From NCBI GenBank assembly GCA_945859605.1, contig OX243825.1, positions 24,109,227-24,173,226 on the forward strand: a DNA stretch of 64,000 bases, given 5' to 3'. Source of the stretch: Lumbricus rubellus. Lineage: Eukaryota; Annelida; Clitellata; Crassiclitellata; Lumbricidae. Positions 35,681-47,889 of the stretch are shown one piece after another (the stretch's first letter is position 1; every line of letters begins with the position of its first letter). Position numbers and translations under genes: made by a program. Under the pieces are notes generated by a model that saw nothing but the letters and a program-made list of their open reading frames with translations, did no database searches and was not told where the DNA came from.

Positions 35681-38600
35681 TTCATCATCATTCTTCAGGA
35701 TCCATGAACCGAAGGCTTGTAGGTACCCACTGCATTGTTGTTTTGTCACTTTTTTCCAGAGTACCTTGTGCTGGTATTCTCAAACTTTGAAGACCTTGTT
35801 TACACCAGTTCCTAATATCACCGATCTGTTAGGTCTTCTCCTCCGCCCCTTCCCATCTCCGCCCCTTCCCATCCATAGTTCCAACAATTACTATTTGTTA
35901 TTCTTTTATCAACCATTCTGCATACATGTCTAGACAGGCTCAATTTTCGTCTCATCACTGTCTGCATTAAATATTTAAATTGGTCTTCTTCGTACTTTCA
36001 GATTTGTCACCTTCGTAGTCCAATTCAAGTGTAGTTTTGAAACGTAGCCTATACGCTAGAGGGCCAAGGTCTGTCTGTTTATTTTACCTTGCTTCATATG
36101 CCATCATAATGCCAATAATAACTGGTTGGGCATTAGGTCTTTCCATCCTTAGCAATTGCCCTTCTATTCCAATCCATCTTCTTGGGCCACGTGTTCCTAG
36201 GAGGGCCAAGACCTATCTATAGTCATCTCGATTCAGGACCCAAGTGAAACGTGTGGGGCGCTAGGCCTTTCCAATCTCATACCACTTCGGGGGTCAAGTG
36301 AAACGTATAATTCCTCAGTGTGCCGTGCCATGGCGCCCTCTTGCGAATGCACGCACTGTTGGTGAATGAAATATGGATCTCCTCTTTCTCAGGCACCGGG
36401 TTCAAATCCAGACCCATAGTGCCAGGACGAAACGAAGACCCATTCTCCAGGAACTGCCTTCTTCTCCCGAGCTCTATATGCTCCAGTTGATCGAGATGAC
36501 CTAAAATAATGTCAATATTTGAAGCAGACATTTTATTCAGTCCAGGGTTTAAAGTGTGCCAGAACGATCATGAACGGCGTCCATGCACTTTATTTTAAAA
36601 TCTGAACGCCGTCCTGCCACTTATTGTCATTGACCAGCACTGCCTGGAAAGGTAAGAGTGCCAAGGCACTTCTTTTTCCACTCTTTAAGCACTGATTTAG
36701 TCTCTGTTTTTTTTCTTACATATTTATTTGCATTGAACTTAAAAGCAGTAATTAGCCGACACATTGAGCAGAAGGGAAACGCTACTAACGACAGTAGGTC
36801 TAATGTTCTCAGTATCGAGTCCCTAATTCTCCACAAGTCCCTATTAGTCACTATAGCTAGCTTCTCGATTTCACAGCAACCCAGACTAGTGGATCATATT
36901 TTTTATCATTGTGGGAAACTATTGTTTGATTTCGTGGGTGCGTATAGGATATCTTTAGCTGATTAATATAAATTATTTGGTTCTAATCGACAAAGATCTA
37001 AGTGACGAAAACAGTGGACCTGAGTGTAGACATTTCTTGTAGGCCTAGATAACGATCTCTGACCTTTCGCGACGTCTTAACGCACATGCAACCCTTCAAT
37101 GTCATTATATAGATCTATTCATGCGTAGGCCTAACCTTCATTGTCATTAATTATATATCCATGCAAACCTTCAGGGGGTTTGCGCAAAAAACAGCGCTGC
37201 TTGATTAATATGTCACGGTAGACGTGTGAAAGTGGCGATCAGAAAGAAGAACATTATTCTACTTATTTAAGGTGATCATAGAATTAACACGTCTTACAGC
37301 GACTGTGCTGTTCGCTGTCCATTAAAAATAGCCCTATGCTTTTATTTTGGTCACCAGGTGTCAACGCAGAACTGATTTGAGAAAATAATCATCCATAGCA
37401 ACCGACTATTTGTAATTTGTAATTTTTAATTTGTACGTGAAAGGATCGAATCAATCGCCAACAGCTCAAGTGAAGAAAATGATCCAAAGCCGACATTATC
37501 GCCGTAACTGAGTCTAGCATTCGATAATTTCAATCCTTCTATATCGCTGTAGTTATAGGCTCAATGCTTTCACACCGGCAGCTAGTCAGCTGCTGCTCTG
37601 AAGACCCTAATTAACTGAGACTGTTGTCATCATTGGAACCGCTTATTAGGCCGATTGTATTTTAGCATAGACCTTTATCTGTGGGAACTAACCAGTTATG
37701 TATCGCACGTTGGGTTTGGAACCCAGGTCTGGGTAGGTCATTAAATGAAGTTTTGACGGCGAAATAAATGAGTCTTTATTCCTCAAAAGTTCTACTAAGT
37801 TCCATATTGAATCTCAGTCTCACGCTGAAGCACACTATAGCAATTTAAACGATCTGCAGCCATTTTGGGAACACATTCGCATGTGAACGCATTTCACAAA
37901 TTTTCTGCCTATAACTTGAACAAGTTTGGCCAATGTTGACGAGAAAAGTTCATTTATTAGTTTAGCAATTATTACCATAATAAAAATTATTTAGCAATCA
38001 ACCAAGCTTATCGCCCTGACTTCAGACATCTTTACAGAGTTACGATCACTATTAAATACGTTGATATGAGCCCTCTGCCGAACAAACTAGAGCTAAAGAG
38101 TTTTGTAAAGCAGTGATATTTTACTTCAGGAAATAATTTCCGTTTTACTTCTATTTCAGTTCGGATGGTCTCAATTTCAGTTCTAATTCAGTTCCAGTTC
38201 TTCAAAAAATTTCAGTTATACTTCTAATTCAGTTTTCGGAATAATTTCAGTTCTCAATTCAGTTCTTTTGCTTGCGTCTTTCTGGAGCACTCATGCTTTC
38301 TCCGTGGTGAAGTCGCTGACTCGGATTAGGCCAAGTCGCATGAAATTTTTTCAGCCACCCATGATTTTGCCTGGTCCGTTTCTTAATATATTTCTTAGTA
38401 TTCTGTGTGCGCAGAGGTAAAATGTTAAAATTTTATCATAATATGTAGTTCCACAGTCATCCGTTTTAGGGTAGGCTAGACCCTCGAAGCCTTGCATGGA
38501 TAGGCCTAAGCACATTTATTTTGTCTATTTCCTCGCAGCAAACCTACTTAAAAAGTCCAATACATTATTTTCGCCATTTAGGCAAGTGATTTCCAGTCTT

Positions 38601-39194
38601 GTCGCGAAGTTGAAAATTATAAACTTACAGGGAAAGTCCAGTTGTAAGAGTCAGAAAGTATGTGCGTCCTTTAAACAAACACAGCTGCATCGGAAAAACT
38701 GTCAACTAAAATTTTCATTTTTTTCATTAATATCAACCCGAGAATTGATTTTCGTTTTTATTCTAATTTCAGTTGGGTGTGCTCAATTTCCGTTCTATTT
38801 CAGTTTTCGTTCTTAAAATAATTTCAGTTACAGTTATAGTTATACTTAACGGAAATCAATATTTTCAGTTCTAATTTCACTTATCGTTAATGAAAATAAA
38901 ACTGTTGTAAAGTTACTGCACCAACAGAAAATAAATGCAACAACGCAGTTACATGTATAGTATATAACGTGTGAGAACAACACGAGCGCAAATAAGTGCA
39001 ATAGAATAATATAAAAGTACAATAACAATAATCATAATGACCTAAAACCCGACGATGCATAGGGCAGGGCTCCCTGCACAAAAGCAAGGACCACTCAAGC
39101 TGGCCAACTCTTCATGAATGTTGGGACTGTTGCCTATGATAGGCCTTTAGAGTTTCTTCCTACGTGAGCTACAGAGATACGCAACGTACTTATG
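35681..39194. other. Intergenic DNA without recognised genes
   Basis: No convincing coding region. About 36040-36310 is GC-richer with repeated GGGCCAAG/GTGAAACGT stretches. About 38130-38900 contains many imperfect copies of TTTCAGTTCTAATTCAGTT, a low-complexity dispersed repeat. Confidence 0.4.
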
Positions 39195-39430
39195 CTGTGG
39201 ATCGCGGTGGTGTAATGATGGATTCGGTGCCTTGGAGCTGGAAGATTCCAGGTTCGAATCCACCTCAAACCGCCACATAGGGACCTTGAACAAGTCTTTC
39301 ACTCGCAATTGCTCGCGCGCTTCAGCGTAACACTCTGATGCAGTGTCCGCGTTGTAGTCTGGAGCGCCTTTGAGTAGGTAGCCTGAAAGTAGGCAATTGC
39401 AATTGAGAAAAATAAATCAAATAAAAGTGT
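39195..39430 (+). mobile_element. tRNA-derived SINE
   Basis: An A-box-like TGGTGTAATGATGG (39208-39221) and a perfect B box GGTTCGAATCC (39251-39261) have normal tRNA spacing. The body follows, then an A-rich AATAAATCAAATAAAAG tail. The tRNA-like part has no clean acceptor stem. Confidence 0.75.
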
Positions 39431-39835
39431 CACTTTTATCAGCATATTATTTTATTTCTTTTCTCTAACAGTTCAATTCCACTAACATATAAACAAAAAG
39501 CAAGGACCACTCAAGCGCAATGAGTGGGTTTGCTAAACTGGTATCCACCTATTATAGCGAAATCAGGATTTCTCAAACTAACCTTTGTTATCTAAAGACC
39601 TTCAAACAGTTTTTACAACGCTTGTCTCTTATGAAAAGCGCTTGTAAGAGCAGGTAAACATTTACCGACGAAGCAATGTACTGGTACAAATATGCATTTC
39701 TCTGTATTTATAGTCTCATTAATCCATTTGTTTATTGATCATTCTACAAAGTCTCTTGATCCCTTATACATGTACATGCACTTCAAAGTGAATTCAATAT
39801 CGATCGTTTGATTCATTGTTGCTTTTCGATCAACT

Positions 39836-40885
39836 TCAAGTGGTTGTTACACGTGTTACTGATGCAACAGCGATTCGATTCGACTTTCCACACAACATCT
39901 TGCGAAGTCCTTTCTTAACAGCATCGTGCTTTGCAGCGTAGATAAACGGATTCAGGGTCGTGTTGAGAAATATAAGAATTAGCGTCACAATAAGTACAGG
40001 GGAATCCGAGATGTATCCAATAGTGGCCAGCATGAACCAGATCTGATTAGGAGTCCAGCATATGAAAAATGCCAAACAAATTCCGATCATTGTGGATATG
40101 ACGTTCAGTTGGGTCTTGTTGGCTGTCGCTTGCTGGGCCACTGTTTCGTTGTCTGGATGACCGTGAAACACTTTCGCTTGACCTCTGATCACTGCCAGGA
40201 TGTGCCAATAACAGTAGATGAACAACAACAATGGTAAGAAGTACTGCCAGATCAGGATGATAATGGCGTAGGTTGTTGCTAACTCTGTAGATGGCCAGAA
40301 AGCATAGGTGTAGCAGAAGCCATTTGAGACTTCAGAGGTCCATATTCCAGCATTGGCTATTAGAAATCCGCTGATCCAAGACAGAGGAATCGCCACATAG
40401 ATCATCCAGTTTCGAAAGTTCTTGCGGTGGACAATCGGGTGTACGACCTTGAAATACCTTTCAGCTGTAATGGTTTCAACGTTGGCAATCGACCCGGTCA
40501 AACCAATGAAGATCAGCATGTCGTTTTGCAAGAATTTACACAAGAACCAACCCCACCCGCCGGTTAAGTCTAGTCTGGGAAGTCGCGAGACGTAAGTTAC
40601 GACGAGTAGAATGCATGAGTAGAGATCCATGCCACCCCGGTTGATGATTAGTAGGTTGGAAATCTGTGTCCGTAGCTTTGGAGACAGAAGAACACTCAGA
40701 ACAAGGCCATTGGCTATGCATCCGATCGTACCTATCAGGATGACTGAGATGAAGTAGATGAGCATGACGTCACCAGCAACCTCAACCTTGGAATTGTAAT
40801 AAGTGGCATTCGTAAAGTTGACGTGTTCGGTGACCTCAGTTGATGTTTCATGGTCAGTCACAAATGGACTTGTGTCTTCCAACAT
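39836..40885 (-). CDS. Rhodopsin-class GPCR, copy 7
   Basis: A 349-residue receptor from the ATG at 40885 (MLEDTSPF). The frame is open for 30 codons further upstream, but ATGCAG just before the exon acts as splice acceptor, as in the other copies. It carries ERYFKVVHP, FFICWTPNQIWFML and NPFIYAAKH. The TM2 region reads INRGGMD where others read INQVAMD, keeping the key aspartate. The segment before the ERY motif (NVETITAE) is shared only with copy 2, its duplicate. Extracellular loop 2 (EVSNGFCYTYAFWP) is distinctive. Confidence 0.92.
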   Translation of the reverse strand: MLEDTSPFVTDHETSTEVTEHVNFTNATYYNSKVEVAGDVMLIYFISVILIGTIGCIANGLVLSVLLSPKLRTQISNLLIINRGGMDLYSCILLVVTYVSRLPRLDLTGGWGWFLCKFLQNDMLIFIGLTGSIANVETITAERYFKVVHPIVHRKNFRNWMIYVAIPLSWISGFLIANAGIWTSEVSNGFCYTYAFWPSTELATTYAIIILIWQYFLPLLLFIYCYWHILAVIRGQAKVFHGHPDNETVAQQATANKTQLNVISTMIGICLAFFICWTPNQIWFMLATIGYISDSPVLIVTLILIFLNTTLNPFIYAAKHDAVKKGLRKMLCGKSNRIAVASVTRVTTT

Positions 40886-41034
40886 GTTGATCGGAAAGTA
40901 CCTGCATAAATCTAGAAGCAACATAATAGCAAAGACATTACTGATGACAGTCTTAAATAACTGGACCACTTGCAATTTTTAAGGCAATTTTAAAGAAGGA
41001 AATCAGAGCAATACTTCAGTTCAATATTTGAGAC

Positions 41035-42075
41035 TCCCACTTAGACTTCGCGGTCTTCGACTGCATTGGGAACGAAGCAGATCATAGCTGGCAATTTGTT
41101 TAAGTTCATAATGTAGGGAAGTGGGGCAAATTGACATGGTTAAGCGTTTCTTGGCCCCTGATCATCCTCAATGATGCCAAAAAGTTGGGTTTTTCCCACA
41201 TCGTTTGATTTATAATACCTACATTCTAGCACAAAATCATGCATAAAAATATCTTCTAAGTTTGCAAAAAATGAACTTTAAATTGTTTTTTGAAGTCGAC
41301 CAACTTGCCCCAGGAGAGGGGCAACTTGGTTGACAATATATACAATTTTTTAATTTTCAATAGAAAAAAGGTGGTGAACTGTGGTTGTTTCAGTTTTAAA
41401 ATATTCGGCATTAATAAAGGTATCATAAAAAGTTAAATCAGTAAATTAGCAAGGTATCAAACATTGCAGTGTAGGCTACGGGTACTTGGTTCTTCGAAGT
41501 CTCAACAAAAGTCATAAACTGCAGTTGTGTTATTTAAGACATTCAGTATAAATAGAGATGATTCGTAAATTTTTCAATAAAACAGCAATGTCTAAAATAA
41601 ATTGCAGTCTCCTTTGTTCTTAGAAGTCTCAACAGAAGCAGTAAACCTTTCACGTCCTTCGTAGGCTGTCACCAGGTTTAGCCATTTTGGTTGGTTGCAT
41701 CCGCCAACTTGCCCCCACAGAGGCACTCAACAAAATCTATGAGCTCTGATTTGTACAGTGTCGGAAACAACTCAAAATAAAATAATGCTTAACAAAACAA
41801 ACTTTTTCTCATTTTGGAGATTCGTTATGTTTAAGATAAACGCTATTTTATGACACCGAAATGTGTTAAGAACTTAAGAGGTAGATAGGAAAACTTATTT
41901 TTAAGAAATATTAACGGCAAAGCACCTTTTAATGTCACGTTGTCGATATTTCCTAAAAGGAAGATTTTGCCTTGTTCTTTATTACAAATTCTGTTAGACT
42001 GTTTTTCTGCCACGCATTACAATTTTATAGCGCCAAAAAATCTTACCACCGCCGTCAACTTGCCCCAAAATACCA
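41035..42075. mobile_element. Probable DNA element with GGGGCAAGTTGAC ends
   Basis: The block is missing from the paralogous place near 9000. Near the left side (41112) is AGTGGGGCAAATTGAC, and the right side on the complement reads TTTTGGGGCAAGTTGAC. Further inverted copies of CAACTTGCCCC lie at about 41300-41330 and 41705. Block 1 retains GCCCCAATATACC at the junction, so a deletion there is as likely as an insertion here. No ORF. Confidence 0.5.
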
Positions 42076-44104
42076 TATTCCGGTACCGTATCAATTATTG
42101 CCTATCAACTGAAAGATAATCAACCTCATCAACTCTAAAGCTGATACTTTGCATCGTTTTCTACTGTTTTGTTTTTTTACTTTTTATTCGTTTATTTGTG
42201 GCTCCACAACATTGGCTCATCTTCAAATGAAATATTTGATTTTTACTCCAAATCGGAGATATAGACTAAGTAAGTCTTAGTAAGTAAATTGTCATAACAG
42301 GCATGATAAGAGTGTATATTATAGGCTAAGCATCTCCTGGTCTAGTCTGTTTTAACACATGTAGCCTAGGCACATTAATTTGTCATTAGGCCTACTGGGA
42401 TCTCAATTGGTGCTGATTTACACTTTGGTCTGACTTTCTCTCCATTGCGATATTTTTTTCGTCTTGTCATGTACATTGTTAACTTAGAGTTTAACGGAAA
42501 GCATCATATAGATTCACACATATGGTTCGTATGCTTAACTGGTTGTCCTCGTGGTAGGGATTTATTGGCGCTGGTGGTTGTAGAGGAAAGCTCTTGAAGA
42601 GGCGCTATATAAATGTCTGAAATGAATATAAATGATTGAAGCGGTAGCCTACTAAGTCGACTTTTCGGCTTGTTTATAGTCATAGGCCTATGTACCTGTA
42701 AAGCAAAATAGAATAGTTAATCAAACCACATAGTCTCAGAATGCGAGTAGGCTAATGATTGTGCATGATGTTGAAGTGCGGATGGTTGGTAGGTATGCTT
42801 CATTCACTGTTCTCGTGGTTGGGGATTTGTTGGTGCTGGGGTTGAAGAAAGTCTAACCTGTAGCATAGGCTACTCAAAATATATACCAAACACATTTTTT
42901 GGCTAGTACCCTATAGGTCTATGTACCTGAGGATACCTCATCATTTGAGCAACTTTGCTCACGATCAGACAAGGCATTTTTCCATCAATTGTGTGAAAAC
43001 CTGAACTCGAGTTGTTTCATTACTCGCATCCCAATAAAAGAATCGGAGCGTTCCCTTCGTCCAATGGCGCGCTTGAGTTCTCCATGTGACAGATGATCGA
43101 CCTTTCTTACTCGTTTGATAATCTTGATTAGTTTTGTTTGTGGTCAGCATTAAAGTAGGCCTACATATCTGTAGAAATCAATTTTCAGATCCAAATAAAA
43201 CGAATGTGCATAATTTCAAACCAAAACTGAAAAAATGCTATCTATAGATCTAACAGAACGCATTAGGCCTAGGCCTATGCTTAACAGAAAAGGCGCAATA
43301 CACTGTTAAAAACTATAATCATGGATATTCAGAGTGCTTTTCATTTCAGTCTAACCTGTAGTAGGCATAACATTCGACTCTCTTCGTTCGACGACCTGTG
43401 TGAATAATAAATCAGCTCTAATACAGCGTTAATACTTATGCTGCTTCTCACCGTGACTGTGCTTGTCGCATAAATACTCGCGGAATGATTGTGCCCTTAT
43501 TATTATATGCCAAGGCGTTGCACCACGCGCCGCAACATTACTATCCTTCGATACAACAACAACTATTTTTTTAAACTACTTAGGTCTCCTGCAGGTATCA
43601 ATGTATCATAGAACGTGAAGCAGCTTGGATCAGATGTTGAATGAAAGATTATAATATTATAAGGTAGATGAATAAACTGCGTAATGGGTATATTTCTGCC
43701 GGATTGAATTCACGATAATCAATAACACTCAGTGGCAATTCACAATAAAAGATTTCAGAGTCGCACGGTATTGCTAAAAGCTTTTAGGCCTATGTTCCGG
43801 TGTGCATAATATTCATATATTATATGAATAAGTAAGTAAAGCTACGCTGCATTCAGATTCAACAACGGGGGCCCGGGAGCGCATTGGGTGACACATTGGC
43901 AGGGGAACCGAGCTCGAGCCCCGTAGAGTGGACGTGCTTCGTAGGCTGCTATTGTCGCCATGTATTGCAGGCTGTCTGTTCTGTTAGTAGATAAGATTAT
44001 TTTATGTGATCTGTTATTTCTGTTCTTGTGAATTGTTTCAGTTGTAACTGGATTGCTTGTATTGACGTGTTATAATCACCTTTTCCAGTACTGTTGGGTC
44101 TCAC
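42076..44104. other. Intergenic DNA, paralogous to 9.0-10.3 kb
   Basis: No gene. A short LINE tail (GAGGCGCTATATAAATGTCTG) is at about 42597-42620; 43550-44100 is not matched in block 1. Confidence 0.5.
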
Positions 44105-44460
44105 CAGGGCTGTACTCAACTTTTGAGATGAGAAGGCCTACACGCTACATCCGGAAAATTTAAAAACAAATCCCGTCAAACAAAAAAAATAACTTTTTAA
44201 AACTGATGACCTTTTTTAGTCATTCGGTCGAAATTTCGCCAACTTTCCGTCAGAAAAGCTGATGACATTTTTTTAGTCATTCACTTTGAAATACGCCTGA
44301 ATGGTCGCATGCGCTCTGATTGACTAGCGTGTACCCGTGTACCCTGCCTTTTACAAGCGTACATTCTGGTTTTCTGAGGTAAATATACGATGCCGTTTTT
44401 CTTCGGAGGTGAGTAGACGCCGTATAGGCCTACCCGCGTATACCCTTGAGTACAGCCCTG
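44105..44460. mobile_element. hAT-like MITE
   Basis: A perfect 15-bp inverted repeat CAGGGCTGTACTCAA with target duplication GGTCTCAC / GGCCTCAC (44097-44104, 44461-44468; one mismatch). The interior has two GATGAC-TTTTTTAGTCATTC motifs. A related solitary end (CAGGGCTGTACACGAG) is at about 47633. Confidence 0.88.
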
Positions 44461-46128
44461 GGCCTCACGCCCTGTGGCTCCATCATGTGCCACGACACAC
44501 GAGGGCAATGACCAGTCACTGTCGACTAAAGTGTCAGTTTTGTGTTGCAGCTTGGCCATATATAGCCTAGGCCTAAATGAACAATTTTGAACGGCAATAT
44601 CTTCAAAGTCCTTTGTTTTTAAACTTAATTCTACCTCAATTCTTTGGATCGCGTGGTTCACTTTATTCAGTGGTGTAACTTTATTTTACTCTTTACCCGC
44701 ATTTTGAAGCTCTCTTTGGTGTTTATGATGCTGAATTATTACGCCAGTCTACTTAGCTTATTCAAGTAAACACGACGTTCGACTAAGTTCGACAAAACCC
44801 GTCAGGGCCGTCCCTTTACTAACCCATCCGCACTTCAACACATTACTCGCATTCTGAGACTATATGGTTTGATTAACTATTCTATTTTTCTTTACATAAA
44901 CAATATTCATATATATAATCAGTGTAATTAATAGTAGGCTACATTTTGAACGTCGCTTCATTTTGACACAAAATGGCACAACAACCAAATAAGTTCACGA
45001 CCCTTAATTCGGGTGTTGTCACAAAAAACAATTATTGATAAAACATTAACCTATGTTCTTCATTTGGGTCCTCCGTCAACAAACAAAAACTAAAACGATA
45101 TGAAAGTCACTGCGATTTACTGAAAAGAAGTGTAGCTGGATATACAAAAAGTAGGCTACAGTAGCAGTCACATCCATGTGCAATGCAAGTGCTTATAATT
45201 GTAACTGAATACAGATGTAGAGTTACAGTAGGCCTGATTATAATGATTTTTAACTTGACAGCGGATGGGACAAATCACTCTGTTCAAAGTTTACCAGCAG
45301 CAAGACTACACTACTTTGCAAGTTTGGAACGTTGCCTATAGAACGAGCTTCTTTCTCTTTCATCTGCATCGCTCAAATGCCTGCTAAGACATATAGCTAA
45401 CTACCTCTAATTGAAAAATATGCTTGTTTTGTCTATTAGTTCAAGATCATACAGATTATCAATGAATGTAACAGAAAAATAAAGATTACCTAAAGAAGTA
45501 TACAATACTATACATGTAGGCTAGTTTGTTAATCTGATATTCATTTTAATTAGGCTACCAATGTCAAGTTTATTAATGTGAATGTGCCATCAAAGAACTG
45601 TAATCTTTTGACTTTACAGTCTATCAAATTTTGAAAATGACTTTAAGAGTAAGCAGAAATTTGATGGCGAAACATAATTGTAATAATTATTATTACATCC
45701 CATTCTCTGCAGGTTAGTTTCAGGCGTACTGATTCGTTTGCCGATATAATAATTATATCAGCCCACTAGCAATGGGGGTGAGGGGAGAGGAAGGTTGAGG
45801 GACTCTGACACGAAGAGCACACGGGGGTGGAATCTTTCCCGTTATACCCTCTCAAAAGTCCACTCAACGTTTCCATTCAGCAGATGATGTTCGTATCTAT
45901 AGGACGTGATGAGCGCCTGTCATGGCTGCCGACAGCTGCATTTGAACTCAGCTCTGCATACAATAACTTTTCTTCATCTGTTGATACAACAGACTTTAAC
46001 CCCACTGCGTTGTGTCAGTTCGAAATCAAGCCCATATAATTATTATTACCTGAAGTATGATTATTGTATTCATCCATTGTCAAGTTATTTCTTTCCCAAA
46101 CGATATGCTCATTGGTTTTTCTACTTCT
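44461..46128. other. Intergenic DNA, paralogous to 10.2-11.25 kb
   Basis: No gene seen; the last 350 bases are nearly identical to those downstream of copy 3. Confidence 0.55.
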
Positions 46129-47181
46129 TCAAGTGTTTGTTGTACTTGTGACAGATGCAATGCTGATTGGATCCGACTTTCTCCACAGCATCTGACGAAG
46201 TCCTTTCTTAACAGCTTCGTGCTTTAAAGCATATATGAATGGATTCAGGATCGTGTTGAGAAATATCAGAAATAGCGTCACAAGGTATGCCCTTTCTTCG
46301 GATACGTACCCCATGGTGTAAAGCATGAAATAGAGCTGATTAGGAGACCAGCAGAAAAAGAATGCCAAACAAATTCCGATCATTGTGGATATGACGTTCA
46401 GTTGGGTCTTGTTGGCTGTCGCTTGCTGGGCCACTGTTTCGTTGTCTGGATGACCGTGAAACACTTTCGCTTGGCCTCTGATCACTGCCAGGATGTGCCA
46501 ATAACAGTAGATGAACAACAGAAGAGGCAAAAGGTATTCCCAGATGAGGATAATGATAGCAAAGGTTGTTGCCAACTGCTCTGTCGGCCAGAAAGAGAAA
46601 TTATAGCACGCACCATTGACTATTCCAGAAGTCCATATTCCAGCTATATTGGTCAGAACTCCGTTGATCCAGGTCAGAGGAATCGCCACATAGATCATCC
46701 AGTTGCGAAAGTTCTTGCGGTGGGCAATCGGGTGTACGACCTTGAAATACCTCTCAGCTGTAATGGTTCCAACGCTGGCGATAGATCCGGTTAAACCAAC
46801 GAAGGTCAGCACGTCGTTCTGCATGAATGAACACAAGAACCAACCCCATCTGTCGATCAAGCGCAGTCGCGGGAGTCGCAAGATATACGATACGATTAGG
46901 AGAATGCATGCGTAAAAGTCCATGGCAACCTGGTTGATGATGAGAAGGTTGTTAATCTGCGACCTTAGTTTTGGAGAGAGAAGAATGCGCAGGACAAGAC
47001 CATTTGCAACACATCCGATGATCCCGATCAGGATGACGAAGGCGTAGAAGATGAGCGTGACGTCACTTATGACCTTGACTTTCGGATTTGAATTTGTGAC
47101 ATTTGTGGACTTTCCGGTGACTTCTTCCGTTGATGCTCCAAGATCACTCACAAAATTTGATGGAGTTGTGTCTGCCTGCAT
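46129..47181 (-). CDS. Rhodopsin-class GPCR, copy 8
   Basis: An intact 350-residue receptor, duplicate of copy 3 (N-terminus MQADTTPSNF, two sequons). All class A motifs are present, with FFFCWSPNQL instead of CWTP in TM6 and NPFIYALKH in TM7. Positions 46276-46360, encoding the end of TM6, extracellular loop 3 and the start of TM7 (YTMGYVSEERAYLV), match copy 1 (596-670) and not copy 3, so a short gene-conversion tract is likely in the ligand-facing part. The TTTTGCAG splice acceptor is kept 16-17 bases before the ATG. Confidence 0.93.
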   Translation of the reverse strand: MQADTTPSNFVSDLGASTEEVTGKSTNVTNSNPKVKVISDVTLIFYAFVILIGIIGCVANGLVLRILLSPKLRSQINNLLIINQVAMDFYACILLIVSYILRLPRLRLIDRWGWFLCSFMQNDVLTFVGLTGSIASVGTITAERYFKVVHPIAHRKNFRNWMIYVAIPLTWINGVLTNIAGIWTSGIVNGACYNFSFWPTEQLATTFAIIILIWEYLLPLLLFIYCYWHILAVIRGQAKVFHGHPDNETVAQQATANKTQLNVISTMIGICLAFFFCWSPNQLYFMLYTMGYVSEERAYLVTLFLIFLNTILNPFIYALKHEAVKKGLRQMLWRKSDPISIASVTSTTNT

Positions 47182-47889
47182 ATTGCTCGGAAAGTATCTG
47201 CAAAATAGTTATTTTGTAGCAATAACAATATTGATTACAGTTGTTAATTATATCGCCGAAAAAATTGGAATAATGCTAACGAAGAATAGCAACAAATGGG
47301 AGATGATAATTACCGTTTGCGGTTCTTACAAGCTGTTGTGTTAAGCTAGTTGATCAGACATGCTTGCACAGGACACCAATAGAGCAAGCAATAACGCCGT
47401 CTACAATATTCTTCTGCAAAAGTTGTACCCAGAGATCTACATGGGGTACCAACCATGTTGCATGAGATAAGAGCGATCAGTCAGTAGCCATTAGGAATGA
47501 GGGGTCATTTACGGGAGGCGCCGGACGGGACTGAACTGTTAGCCTACTTGTGCCACGGGCCATAGGCATAGCAATAATCGTTATTCTGTGACTTCTTGGA
47601 CTAGCCCATAGCATACGGGGCTAACTAGAGGCCAGGGCTGTACACGAGAGTGTACGCCGGTTTACAGCGTATGCTCACCTCCGGGGACAACCGGCATCTT
47701 TAGAGACATTTTGACTACAAGATTTCTTCTATGACTACCATTTTGTCGACTTTGCGCTCGTAACCTTAGGTCGCAATTGTTTATGAAGCGTTTACAAAAC
47801 AGTCATAATAGTTTAGTAAAACACGTCATTAGACCTGCTACTGGATTAATTCACAAATCCAAAACCTGGGTCGAACGAATGCCAATAGC
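47182..47889. other. 5' flank of GPCR copy 8
   Basis: No gene; 47210-47480 matches the copy 3 flank without the MITE, and 47633 onward resembles one end of the 44105-44460 family. Confidence 0.5.
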
